DNA from: a virus
Direction: 5' to 3' (one strand)
Length of the DNA stretch: 64,000 bases
Virus record (IMG/VR): IMGVR_UViG_3300026484_000105
Location: 1-64,000 of that record
A program made the translations under genes and the position numbers. Under the pieces are notes generated by a model, which was not told the DNA's origin, searched no databases, and saw nothing but the letters and a program-made list of their open reading frames with translations. Positions 17,003 through 25,997 of this stretch are shown piece after piece; positions within the stretch are counted from its first letter, which is position 1, and each line of letters begins with the position of its first letter.

Positions 17003-17719
17003 TTAAGAAAAAGAGCTTCCTTCAGTATCATCACCAAACATTCTCCATATTTTATCATCTACCGTATGTAGGGGTTTAACTATATTTTCAATATGATTAC
17101 TCATTTCACCATACTTGCTGTGTAGTTGTAGTTTCTCAGTATGGTTTTCTTCAGCTATTAATTTACCTATGTTCCATAAGCCATCCTTAAATGTTATAAC
17201 CTGACTATACACGGTGCTCTTAGAATCGTGTCCACTCCATTCTAATTTACAGTTACCGTAAACTTCTAAAACAGGAGCAGGCGATGTAAAAATATTAGAT
17301 CCTCTAGATCTACCTAAACTACCCTCGCCTATAAGTTTAACATCACCACTTATATCATACGATACATCAGTATAGAATCTATTAGGAATCTCCCATAAAA
17401 CGATATAATCATTTTTATGTTCCTCCATTCTATCTGTAGATATAAAATATAAGTAATTGTTCTTGCTATCTTTTTTATGTTGTTTCTTATCGTATATTGG
17501 TAATAGTATATAGTTATTGTCATCAAAACTTAATTTATCATTACTATTAGTAGGTTTAAATAAACGTTTATCTACGCCTATAGTATATGTAAATAGTCCT
17601 TCTCCTCTACTGCCATGTTTAACGTTATAAAAAAGAGCAGTATCCTCTTTATTCTTATTTGCAATTACATCAGCTGTTACTGGCAAAAGTACGCTAGTTG
17701 TTAGCTTCTTTATTTTCAT
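17003..17719 (-). CDS. Hypothetical protein, 238 aa
   Basis: The ATG at 17719 is preceded by AAGGAT; the open frame up to 17773 lacks a site and overlaps the divergent promoter region. The product is beta-rich with many Tyr and Asp residues, has no membrane segment, and ends in an acidic/serine tail. No family is recognised. It ends 9 bases before the RecJ start and probably heads that transcription unit. Confidence 0.65.
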   Translation of the reverse strand: MKIKKLTTSVLLPVTADVIANKNKEDTALFYNVKHGSRGEGLFTYTIGVDKRLFKPTNSNDKLSFDDNNYILLPIYDKKQHKKDSKNNYLYFISTDRMEEHKNDYIVLWEIPNRFYTDVSYDISGDVKLIGEGSLGRSRGSNIFTSPAPVLEVYGNCKLEWSGHDSKSTVYSQVITFKDGLWNIGKLIAEENHTEKLQLHSKYGEMSNHIENIVKPLHTVDDKIWRMFGDDTEGSSFS

Positions 17720-17823
17720 TTTATATCCTTGTATTTTTAAAGTTTTCCATTCACCTAATGTTGGTAGTACCATTTTTATTTTACCTATAACGCTTTAGTG
17801 AGAATAAAATACAAGGGATTAGC

Positions 17824-17976
17824 ATGCTTACAGTTACTAGAACCGATAAAAGAGATAAAAAAGTTGTTGTTAGTGATTATACTAAACAAGATACTACTAA
17901 ACAAACTGGTACAAAAAATAGTAAACCAGGCGCATATGGTCAAATGGCTACAGATATATTAAAAGAGAAAAAGTAA
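17824..17976 (+). CDS. Small basic hypothetical protein, 50 aa
   Basis: An ATG at 17824 follows an AAGGG site, and the frame runs to a TAA at 17974-17976 that overlaps the ATG of the next gene by one base (TAATG). That one-base coupling is good evidence that it is translated. The product is rich in Lys, Thr and Asp with no hydrophobic segment, so it is likely an unstructured or nucleic-acid-binding small protein. Function unknown. Confidence 0.65.
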   Translation: MLTVTRTDKRDKKVVVSDYTKQDTTKQTGTKNSKPGAYGQMATDILKEKK

Positions 17977-19286
17977 TGAATAGAGAACTTACTATAGAGG
18001 AAGAGAACGGTGGAGTATGGGATTCAGAACTTAATCAATATTTCTTTAGCAAAGAATCTCAACATGTAGATCAGAAGGGTATAAAAAGAGTTTTTGAAAA
18101 ATACTTCAGACATGTTAAATTTGATAATAAGTTTTTCTTAAAGATAGCACGTTTTAGAATATCATGGGCTACTAAAAATACGGACACTATAGAGTTCTTA
18201 GGGGGAAATCTTTTAGGAGTTAATCCAATAAGATTCTCGGCATTAGATGAGGAAACATTCTTTATGGATGTACTAGGTGTAGATAAAGATGAGCTTAAAA
18301 TAGAATTACACGCCATAGATGGTATCGACCCAAATAGAATAGTCACGTCCAATGTATTCTATTTAACATGCAGTTATCTGTTTCATGGATTTACTATGTC
18401 TAAAGATATTGGTAAGAGTATGGAAAGTGCTCTTAGAGAGACATATTATATATTTGCATATAGAGCTATGAGTAGTCTTGTTTCACATTATTTTAAATAT
18501 GAGGTAGAGAGACCAATAGCCATAGCAGTATATGAGCAACTTTCTAATAAATTCCTTATAAAAAAATTAGGCACTTGGCAGAAAGTATTTGAATATAGGG
18601 CAGAGGCAGTAATACCCCCAAAAGGATTGCATGCTAAACGTATAAGAACATACGAAACAGATGATGCAATGCGGATAGTAATGGACTTACAAGGTCGCAT
18701 TAGAGAAACAGTTAAAAACATTTATCCTATATTAATGGAAGTAAGAAATAATAATGAAAAAATAAAGAATACATCTTTAGACAAGATTGATATTGAAGGA
18801 GACTCAGCAATAGCAGATATAGTGGATAGACCTGATTTATATGCTATTTATATAAAAGGTATAATTTACAAGTATAATGACTTTGTAAAGAGTGATCTTA
18901 TTCACGTAGTAACAGATATGCTCAACATGACGAGTACTAAAGATATAACAGAAACGCTTATGTATATCTCTGAGATATCCATGAGTGATATAAAGCGTGT
19001 AGAGATGATAGTAGATAGTTCAATAAATGTAGCCATAGAATATCTTAGTAGAAAGAATATTCAATCCAGTTATCAAACAGATGTTATGCAAATCTTATTC
19101 TTATTAAAAAATTACTATACTGGAAGTAGGGTAAATAATAAGGATATGGATAAGATAAAGAATGCTTTAAGGGATATTTATAAAGAAGCGACTGGTAAAA
19201 AAAATAAAACCGCAGTATCTAATGTTAGGGTTGGTATAATGTTATATATTGTATTGCGAGCATTAGCTAAAAATAGTTACAATTAG
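17976..19286 (+). CDS. Hypothetical protein upstream of terminase, 436 aa
   Basis: A largely helical protein without membrane segments or a recognisable enzymatic motif. Its start is coupled by a one-base overlap to the small gene before it. It is followed by a strong hairpin (19294-19325). The location immediately before the terminase region, and the start of the packaging and tail block, suggests a virion or assembly role, but nothing in the sequence proves this. A KKNKTA segment near the C-terminus is basic. Confidence 0.65.
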   Translation: MNRELTIEEENGGVWDSELNQYFFSKESQHVDQKGIKRVFEKYFRHVKFDNKFFLKIARFRISWATKNTDTIEFLGGNLLGVNPIRFSALDEETFFMDVLGVDKDELKIELHAIDGIDPNRIVTSNVFYLTCSYLFHGFTMSKDIGKSMESALRETYYIFAYRAMSSLVSHYFKYEVERPIAIAVYEQLSNKFLIKKLGTWQKVFEYRAEAVIPPKGLHAKRIRTYETDDAMRIVMDLQGRIRETVKNIYPILMEVRNNNEKIKNTSLDKIDIEGDSAIADIVDRPDLYAIYIKGIIYKYNDFVKSDLIHVVTDMLNMTSTKDITETLMYISEISMSDIKRVEMIVDSSINVAIEYLSRKNIQSSYQTDVMQILFLLKNYYTGSRVNNKDMDKIKNALRDIYKEATGKKNKTAVSNVRVGIMLYIVLRALAKNSYN

Positions 19287-19293
19287 AAAGAAT

Positions 19294-19325
19294 ACATAGA
19301 GTCTAGTTCAAACTAGACTCTATGT
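19294..19325 (+). terminator. Hairpin terminator after the 436-aa gene
   Basis: A perfect 14-bp stem (about 19294-19308 with 19311-19325) with a tiny loop lies 7 bases after the stop at 19286. A six-T run (19333-19338) follows after a short gap. Confidence 0.75.
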
Positions 19326-19353
19326 TACCCTGGTTTTTTGGTAGTAACTGCAT

Positions 19354-19383
19354 TTGACAATATTAGTCTAATTACTGTAATAT
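19354..19383 (+). promoter_or_regulatory. Possible sigma70-type promoter before the terminase unit
   Basis: TTGACA (19354-19359) and TAATAT (19378-19383) are separated by 18 bases, a reasonable host-type promoter. It lies in the 128-base gap between the terminator and the gene at 19454. In such AT-rich DNA this could be chance; the phage also encodes its own RNA polymerase. Confidence 0.35.
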
Positions 19384-19453
19384 CATTTATTATATTGTTA
19401 AAACCATATAGAAACTTATTATTTGAGCTAAATGAATTAAAAAAGGATTATAA

Positions 19454-19954
19454 ATGAATAAGGTTAATGGCGGTGGTAGGAATGGTTTTTATGACATTCC
19501 AGAAGAGGTCAATAATGTAGATAGTCTAGCTAAATTTCTTAAAGCTAGTGGCCCAGTTTTCAACATATTAAAGAGTTTATTTGGTCTTAGAAAAAATAGA
19601 CATACTGGTACAAGTTCTGTTAGAGATTCTGAAAAGATTATTCATTATGGTATTGAAAACTATATTTGGCAAGAGGACACCAAGGAGAATACTCATAGTG
19701 ACGTTATATATAAACTTATAACTGAACTTGAAGAAAAAGATAGGGTTAGGTTGCTTGGAAGATTAGAATCTTTAAAAGAAATATCCAAGATTACTGAAAA
19801 AGACAGTGACGTTCTCTTATGCGGTAATGCAATTAAACCAACCATGAAAGTACACGGCAGAGTAAGCGTGTCCAATCCATCTAACTATGGAACCGTTCAT
19901 GATACTATGTTGGATAGTAAGTCTGATATGGTATCTACAACAAACAATCATTAA
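19454..19954 (+). CDS. Hypothetical protein directly upstream of large terminase, 166 aa
   Basis: The start has an AAGGAT site. The N-terminus is Gly/Asn-rich, the middle is a charged helical stretch (ELEEKDRVRLLGRLESLKE), and the C-terminus is probably disordered and rich in Ser, Asp and Asn. The gene ends 5 bases before the large terminase start. Position alone makes it a candidate small terminase or packaging accessory. No helix-turn-helix is obvious and no family is recognised. Confidence 0.6.
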   Translation: MNKVNGGGRNGFYDIPEEVNNVDSLAKFLKASGPVFNILKSLFGLRKNRHTGTSSVRDSEKIIHYGIENYIWQEDTKENTHSDVIYKLITELEEKDRVRLLGRLESLKEISKITEKDSDVLLCGNAIKPTMKVHGRVSVSNPSNYGTVHDTMLDSKSDMVSTTNNH

Positions 19955-19959
19955 ACATT

Positions 19960-22101
19960 ATGATATTATTTTTTGAAGATTGGGAAAAATACCCAAACGC
20001 AATAATTGATGTAAAAACATCCAATAAGAGTTTCTTAAGGTTAGCAGGACTATATAAGTCAATGAAAGTTGTGAACCATGGTTTCTTATTAGCATTACAT
20101 GATCCAGATCTACAAGGTGTTGATCCATTTGATCCAGATATATCTGATGATATGATCGCTAAGATTGTTATTGAATGTAAAGTGAATCCATGGTACTTCT
20201 TTAGAGAGATAGCTAGAGCCCCAAGTATCTCTGGTATTAATCCAGTTAGGTTTAAGGCTAATAGAGGTAATATAGCGTTATATTGGTTATTCTTTAACCA
20301 TATAACTACAATGCTCATACAGCCTAGACAAACTGGTAAATCATTTTCTACAGGTATGCTATTTTCATTGTTACTTTCCATAGCCACAAATAATACTAAA
20401 ATGAACTTACTTACAAAAGATCATAAGTTAAGGGTTTCTACTATTGAGGTTATTAAGAGCATTAATAAAGAATTACCATTTTTCTTAAGATTAAGTGGTA
20501 AAAAGGATACAAACAATAGCGAAGAGATAACTATAAATACTTTAGGTAATAAGTTATCATCTCACCTGGCACAGATATCACCAAAGGCAGCGCGTAATAT
20601 CGGTCGCGGTTTAACTAGTCCGATATTTCATATTGATGAGATTGCATATCTTTATAATATTGAGATTACCTTACCAGCCGCTCTAGCATCTGGTGGTGCT
20701 GCAAGAGATGCTGCTAAAGCTAGTGAAAGTCCTTATGGTACCATATATACAACAACTGCTGGTAGGCTTGATACCGACTCTGGTAGATATGCACATAAGA
20801 TATTACAAAATAGTGCTCCTTGGACTGAGAAACTATTTGATTCTGCTAATACTGATATACTAGTAGAAACTATAAGAATGAGTTCTAGTACTGGTAATAA
20901 AACAGTTTCATTGGAATTTAATCACAGACAACTTGGTTATACCGATGAGTGGTTAAAAGGTAAAATGGAAGATGCTGAATCAGATGGTATTGATGCAGAA
21001 ACAGACTTTTTAAATATCTGGGCAAGTGGTACTGATAGTAGTCCATTTAATAAAGATCTATTGAAGGTTATAAAAGAATCTTTAGTACCTGATTTTTATA
21101 CGAATGTTTCTCAGCATAATTATATTACCAGATGGTATGTTAGTGAGGAAAAACTTAAACATGTTAAATTAAATGTACAGGTCATTCTATCACTGGATAC
21201 CTCTGATGCCGTAGGTAAAGATGATATTGCATTAACAGCGAGAGAAGCCAAAACTGGAGCAATATTAGCGGTGGGTAACTATAATGAGACAAACCTCATT
21301 ACATTTTCTGAATGGTTAGTGACATGGTTTTTGGATTTTAAACATATCCTTTGTATAATTGAGCGTAGATCATCAGGTGTTGCAATACTTGATTATTTAT
21401 TAAAACTTTTACCTACTGCAGGAGTAAATCCATTTAGAGTTTTATTTAACTGGGTTGTAGATGAGTTTGAAGCCTATCCAGATAGGTTTAAAAGTATAGA
21501 AGATGGTAATAGAGGGTTAGATCCAGTTCTACTAGAGAAGTATAGAAAATTCTTTGGGTTTGCTACATCTGGTTCTGGTAAAACGTCAAGAGATGGTTTA
21601 TACGGATCAACATTATTATCTGCTGTTAAATATACTGGTAATACCGTTAGAGACAAAATGTTAATAAACCAATTATCTGGACTTACTACAAGAAATGGTA
21701 GGATAGATCATGCCGTTGGTGGTAAAGATGATTTATGTATCTCATGGATGCTTAGTTATTGGTGGCTTATAAATGGTAAAAATTCCAAATATTATGGAAT
21801 AGATCCTAGAACAATTCTTTCATCTGTCGTTATGAATACAGTTATAAAAACAAATGGTGAAGTAATTGGTTTAGAGCAAAAACAAGATCAAGAAGAAATT
21901 AAGAGAATGATTGATACACTTATGGATTATCTAAGAGTTGAAACAAATGATATGAAAGCGTTATTAATCAATAATAAAATAAAACAGCTTGGTAAACAAC
22001 TTGATTCTAATATCATGCAAACTTTTAATATATCTGGTATGTTGGAAGAGATAAATGAAGCTAGAAAACTAAAACGAAAACGTAAATACGGAACATATTA
22101 A
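19960..22101 (+). CDS. terL: Terminase large subunit, 713 aa
   Basis: This is the DNA-packaging motor ATPase/nuclease. Walker A is QPRQTGKS at 121-128, with the Gln/Arg-rich form typical of terminases, and Walker B with the catalytic Glu is IFHIDEI at about 222-228. The C-terminal RNase H-like nuclease shows its three acidic positions: ILSLDTSD (about 410), IIERRSSG (about 465) and HAVGGKDD (about 583-590). Length is within the normal range for myovirus TerL. No clear Shine-Dalgarno precedes the ATG, and the stop of the upstream gene is five bases away, so translation may be coupled. The gene is closed by the hairpin 22104-22132. Confidence 0.93.
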   Translation: MILFFEDWEKYPNAIIDVKTSNKSFLRLAGLYKSMKVVNHGFLLALHDPDLQGVDPFDPDISDDMIAKIVIECKVNPWYFFREIARAPSISGINPVRFKANRGNIALYWLFFNHITTMLIQPRQTGKSFSTGMLFSLLLSIATNNTKMNLLTKDHKLRVSTIEVIKSINKELPFFLRLSGKKDTNNSEEITINTLGNKLSSHLAQISPKAARNIGRGLTSPIFHIDEIAYLYNIEITLPAALASGGAARDAAKASESPYGTIYTTTAGRLDTDSGRYAHKILQNSAPWTEKLFDSANTDILVETIRMSSSTGNKTVSLEFNHRQLGYTDEWLKGKMEDAESDGIDAETDFLNIWASGTDSSPFNKDLLKVIKESLVPDFYTNVSQHNYITRWYVSEEKLKHVKLNVQVILSLDTSDAVGKDDIALTAREAKTGAILAVGNYNETNLITFSEWLVTWFLDFKHILCIIERRSSGVAILDYLLKLLPTAGVNPFRVLFNWVVDEFEAYPDRFKSIEDGNRGLDPVLLEKYRKFFGFATSGSGKTSRDGLYGSTLLSAVKYTGNTVRDKMLINQLSGLTTRNGRIDHAVGGKDDLCISWMLSYWWLINGKNSKYYGIDPRTILSSVVMNTVIKTNGEVIGLEQKQDQEEIKRMIDTLMDYLRVETNDMKALLINNKIKQLGKQLDSNIMQTFNISGMLEEINEARKLKRKRKYGTY

Positions 22102-22103
22102 CT

Positions 22104-22132
22104 ATACAGTATAGGATAATCCTATACTGTAT
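22104..22132. terminator. Bidirectional hairpin terminator
   Basis: A perfect 14-bp inverted repeat with a single-base centre lies between the convergent genes terL (stop 22101) and the minus-strand gene ending at 22122. The minus-strand stop codon TAG is inside the stem. The plus strand continues into TCTTTT. Confidence 0.85.
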
Positions 22133-23069
22133 AATCTTTTATGGTTAGCTCTATTTTCTTACTTAAATCATCTAACTTGATTGCTCTTTTGTTAGAATTA
22201 AGGACGTTGGCCAATCTACTATGTTTAAAACTTTTATTATTTGCAGAAACAAATATTAAAGCAATTAACGTAGGTACATGATCAAAAGACATAGCTATAT
22301 TTTCGGATGCATTTATACCATTCCATGTATTTCCTATAATGTTATATAGTAAGCCAGTATTTATATTAGTTAATAATGGACTATTAACACCTTTAGATAT
22401 ATTTTCAACTAGATCAACAGCATCACGAGGATTATGGTTTAATTCACTACATACGTCTTTTACGTACTTAATGTTGCCTCTCATAGATTTTAAATTTTTA
22501 CTTATCTTAAAGTAAATATTTTCTATACTATCATCATCTTGCTCAATGTCGGCTATTACACATAATATGTAATGTAAAGCTATTATCTCTATTTTCATAC
22601 TTTCTTCAATGCCTAAAGTTAAAACACTTTTAAAAGAACTAGATATCCAAGTACTAAACGATAAACTTAAACCATTTTCTATCATTGCCATATTACTAAC
22701 ACTTTTAAAAAGATCAAGCATATAGATAGTTCTAGTTATGGTAAAATCAAAACCAGGTCTGTTGTTAACAATATCATTCAAAGTATAAAAAGTAGTTTCT
22801 TTAAACTTAACAAATTGTCTAATGTCTACAAAGATTCTATTCATACCCTTAAAATCTTTAAACAGTATAGGATGGTTCCAAACAGGTAGTTCCGTTTCAA
22901 ATTCATTTTTTCCAGTTATAAAAACTAACCTTAAATTTTCACCATTCTTAAATTCATAATTAAGTTTATCCAGATCAGATGTTTTAATGATAAACTCATT
23001 AAGAGTTGTCTCTAATTTTCTTGTATTTACATGCATACCTATGTTTGTATCATATGGGTTTAAAAGCAT
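22122..23069 (-). CDS. Hypothetical protein, 315 aa
   Basis: The frame opens at 23192 but would overlap the divergent gene at 23121; the ATG at 23069 has an AGGAG site and is chosen. The protein is predicted soluble and largely helical after an N-terminal beta-rich 100 residues. It has no motif I recognise. Being a lone minus-strand gene between terminase and tail genes, it is likely a virion or assembly protein, which is an inference from context only. Confidence 0.6.
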   Translation of the reverse strand: MLLNPYDTNIGMHVNTRKLETTLNEFIIKTSDLDKLNYEFKNGENLRLVFITGKNEFETELPVWNHPILFKDFKGMNRIFVDIRQFVKFKETTFYTLNDIVNNRPGFDFTITRTIYMLDLFKSVSNMAMIENGLSLSFSTWISSSFKSVLTLGIEESMKIEIIALHYILCVIADIEQDDDSIENIYFKISKNLKSMRGNIKYVKDVCSELNHNPRDAVDLVENISKGVNSPLLTNINTGLLYNIIGNTWNGINASENIAMSFDHVPTLIALIFVSANNKSFKHSRLANVLNSNKRAIKLDDLSKKIELTIKDYTV

Positions 23070-23120
23070 ACTATCTCCTATTTTTTTCTTTTCATTGAAT
23101 ACTATTAAAAAGGAATTACT

Positions 23121-23465
23121 ATGGCTAAGATTACTATAGGCGATTATATTAATTTCTCTACACCAAATGGTCATACCGCTACTGACTGGCAAGTTGCTCT
23201 TGATAGTAAATTTAAGATAATTATTGATGAGAGTATATGCGATGAAATTAATTTAAAAGAATGGCATACGCCACTACCTAAAGTAATGGAAAAGGGATTC
23301 TACTCAGATTTAGATATTATTTATGCCAGAGTAAGGATACGTTTTGATAATGTTGTAAGCAATTGGTTAGAGTTAAATGATAATCAGAATTACCAAAAGG
23401 TTATTATAACTGAGAATGGGGAGATTATAGAAGAGACTACATCTGATATCATAGGGATGCAGTAA
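23121..23465 (+). CDS. Fibronectin-like-domain virion protein, 114 aa
   Basis: The protein is essentially one beta-sandwich-type domain. It has an H-x-ATDWQVALD segment (about 15-24), an NLKEW segment, and a YARVRIRFD strand (about 72-80) followed by a SNWLEL segment. The same order occurs once or twice in the next two genes. This pattern, WQ-x-x-x-D in the first strand and Y-(A/G)-R in a later strand, resembles fibronectin type III-like modules of phage tail and fibre proteins. AAGGA precedes the ATG. It probably contributes a surface-exposed tail or fibre part. Confidence 0.6.
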   Translation: MAKITIGDYINFSTPNGHTATDWQVALDSKFKIIIDESICDEINLKEWHTPLPKVMEKGFYSDLDIIYARVRIRFDNVVSNWLELNDNQNYQKVIITENGEIIEETTSDIIGMQ

Positions 23466-23478
23466 AAAGGATTAATAA

Positions 23479-24105
23479 ATGATAAATATAAGTATAGATA
23501 AGCCAACTATACCAGATGGTGCAGGGTTTTCGCATTCCAGTACAAGTTGGCAAGTATCGTTGGATAAAAGTTTTGATGAAAATAATCTAATAGCTGAATC
23601 ACTTTATGATACAGTTAATTTATTAGAATTTAAGGTATTTGACAAACTAGATGAGGATCAAGTTGTATTTGCCAGGGTAAAGATACATTTTGATAATAAA
23701 ACAGAAACTGAATGGAGTAGGACTATAACCCTATCTGAAAATCAAAAAGGTTTCAAGTTAAGTAATACTCTAGTAGTTACACCCAACATCTTCATAGATG
23801 ATAGCTATTATGATATTAAAGAACAATTCATTAATGTTAGAACTAGTCCTTTTGCATTATTTGCTGGCGTTGGGCATCACAAAAGTACTAGCTGGTATAT
23901 TGAAAACGTAGATGGTTCAACCATCTGGTCTAGAGAAAATGATACGGATAATTTAACAAGTATAAAACTACCAATGTTAAATTTAAAAGAAGATAAGTTC
24001 TATGTTATTAAAGTACAACATACTACAGATACAAATACCAGTAGTAATTATGGTAGGCAAACTATTAGTACAGGTAAGATAGATCTTCCACTATTAATAG
24101 AGTAA
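23479..24105 (+). CDS. Fibronectin-like-domain virion protein, 208 aa
   Basis: The N-terminal half repeats the domain of the previous gene: STSWQVSLD (about 20-28), NLLEF, VFARVKIHFD and a TEWSR closing segment. The C-terminal half has a second, more diverged copy with HHKSTSWYIEN near residue 135. AAGGAT precedes the ATG, 13 bases after the previous stop. The arrangement indicates duplication of a domain and of a gene. Likely a tail or fibre component; no exact family is recognised. Confidence 0.6.
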   Translation: MINISIDKPTIPDGAGFSHSSTSWQVSLDKSFDENNLIAESLYDTVNLLEFKVFDKLDEDQVVFARVKIHFDNKTETEWSRTITLSENQKGFKLSNTLVVTPNIFIDDSYYDIKEQFINVRTSPFALFAGVGHHKSTSWYIENVDGSTIWSRENDTDNLTSIKLPMLNLKEDKFYVIKVQHTTDTNTSSNYGRQTISTGKIDLPLLIE

Positions 24106-24115
24106 AGGAGAGAAG

Positions 24116-25900
24116 ATGATAACGTTAAGAATGGCCAAATGGCCTGATGATACTGGCATTAAACATGTTGGTACTATTTGGCAAATAGCTACAGACTATA
24201 AGTTTAGTCACATTATTGATGCTACTGATATAGATAAGGTTTACTTAGATATATTCTATAGTAATGTTGTTATACCAAAAGATAAAGTCTATTATGGTAG
24301 ATCTAAAAGGATATTTGATGTAGATACAGAATCTGAGTGGATAGGTCCAGTAAAATTACTTCCTAGTAACGCTGGTAGTACTATTGATATTAAACCAGAT
24401 GTTTCTATAGATGTACCATATGTTTACATCTCTGAAGATGATATAAACGATGTTAAGAAAGATACAATTGAAATAGCTACTAGTGGATTTAGATGTAATA
24501 ACGATGGACATAAAGCTACATCATGGGTTGTTAGAAATAAGGTTGGTAAAGTATTATATACTGATATGTATAGTAGTAAAAATAAACTCTCACTTCAACT
24601 AGATAAGAAGTCTATTAGTTTAGACAACTTAAATGGTATCATGGTTGAGGCTAACCATATATCTAGTAACGACTTTGAAAGTTCCTTTGGTTTTGGTTTT
24701 ATAGACCTTACTGATTATAAATTTGAAGTTATATCTAACTTACATTCAGTATCTCCTAATAAGGATTTTAAATTAGAACTAGCTTCTATAGCTGATTGTA
24801 CTGATAAATATCCTTTAGAGTATATTGAAGTATACGATCAGAATAATAGACTAATCTATGAGAGAGTACTTAAAGATGATCGGGTTATAACCGTTGATAG
24901 AGAATTGCTTAGATCAGGATCATCTTATACCGCTAGACTATATATTAATAGAGAGTTTAACGAGTTTAAAGATATCTATTTTAATACAAGTTTAAATAGT
25001 GGTAGTTTCATTACTGATCCACAATATACATACCGTGAGGAACTAGTTAAGACAAATATGCTTATAAGTGGTGTAAGGGCAGTTGTTTCTGAACAATTAG
25101 TTGATAATGGAATTCCTATACCTGTTAAAAATAAGGGTAGTCTGGTTATTTATAACTATGATAGAAGAAAAATGAAAATTAGTCCGTCAGGTCTTCCTTA
25201 TAGTTTCTTAACTAACGATATTGATATTAAGGAGGGCGTTAATGTAGCAGTTATAGATTCCAATTTTGTTATCGTTGATCAAACATATGCTGGTGTGGGA
25301 TACCCTACATTTAATATATACGACTACGATAGTCAGAAACTTGTAAAAAGTATAAAGCGTAAGGATGAGTTATCTAATACTGGCATTAGTAATAACTTAG
25401 CCATAAAGCATGTTGATGATGATAATGTATTGTTATTTTATTTTGCCAAAACAAAAGATGGAGTAGTTTTTAAATCATTAAACTTGATTACTGATGAAGT
25501 TACTGTTCTTACTAATAGACCAGATATAAGTGGTTCAGAAGCAAATTTAGTAAATATAAATAATGGTAAACTTATGTCATTTGGTACTGGTTTGAAAAAT
25601 CAGATCTATACTTATGATATAAATGATAAAGAATGGCATTCTGTTACATTGTTACCAGAAACATTTAGAAACATTAGTACTGCTTCTTATTTAAGAAAAG
25701 ATGGTAAAGTAATATCGTTCAATCTTGGCAATGGTACAAACGACACAATGTTATTTGATCCAGCAGACAATACTGTTAAGTTATTAAAAAATGATGTTGA
25801 TGATACTATTGATTTAGATAGCGTAGTTAGACTTAGGAATGGTGAGTTTATACGATACGATTCTAAATTAGATATAAGTAGAGTATATATTTACAAGTAG
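24116..25900 (+). CDS. Large fibronectin-like/beta-propeller-like tail fibre protein, 594 aa
   Basis: Residues 1-80 repeat the module of the two preceding genes (GTIWQIATD, YYGRSKRIFD, SEWIG). A second copy lies at about 120-200 (HKATSWVVRN). A middle beta region follows, and from about 350 on there are repeated strand pairs of the kind seen in Kelch or similar propellers, for example NGKLMSFGTG, IYTYDINDKEWH and DGKVISFNLGNG. This is a typical plan for a fibre or adhesin-like tail protein with a receptor-facing beta domain. A GGAG site precedes the ATG, 10 bases after the previous stop. It is the last of three tandem paralogues. Confidence 0.65.
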   Translation: MITLRMAKWPDDTGIKHVGTIWQIATDYKFSHIIDATDIDKVYLDIFYSNVVIPKDKVYYGRSKRIFDVDTESEWIGPVKLLPSNAGSTIDIKPDVSIDVPYVYISEDDINDVKKDTIEIATSGFRCNNDGHKATSWVVRNKVGKVLYTDMYSSKNKLSLQLDKKSISLDNLNGIMVEANHISSNDFESSFGFGFIDLTDYKFEVISNLHSVSPNKDFKLELASIADCTDKYPLEYIEVYDQNNRLIYERVLKDDRVITVDRELLRSGSSYTARLYINREFNEFKDIYFNTSLNSGSFITDPQYTYREELVKTNMLISGVRAVVSEQLVDNGIPIPVKNKGSLVIYNYDRRKMKISPSGLPYSFLTNDIDIKEGVNVAVIDSNFVIVDQTYAGVGYPTFNIYDYDSQKLVKSIKRKDELSNTGISNNLAIKHVDDDNVLLFYFAKTKDGVVFKSLNLITDEVTVLTNRPDISGSEANLVNINNGKLMSFGTGLKNQIYTYDINDKEWHSVTLLPETFRNISTASYLRKDGKVISFNLGNGTNDTMLFDPADNTVKLLKNDVDDTIDLDSVVRLRNGEFIRYDSKLDISRVYIYK

Positions 25901-25902
25901 GC

Positions 25903-25935
25903 TAATGTCTCTTAAGTAATAATTTTAAGACATTA
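25903..25935 (+). terminator. Imperfect hairpin after the fibre genes
   Basis: An 11-bp stem with a 2-base bulge (TAATGTCT..CTTAA pairing with TTAAGACATTA) lies 2 bases after the stop at 25900 and before the tail sheath gene. The loop is A/T-rich. Confidence 0.5.
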
Positions 25936-25997
25936 ATTTGAAATATTGTTTAATAAATAAATGATAGTAAAAAAATAAATAGAAAAAGGAAATTGAG

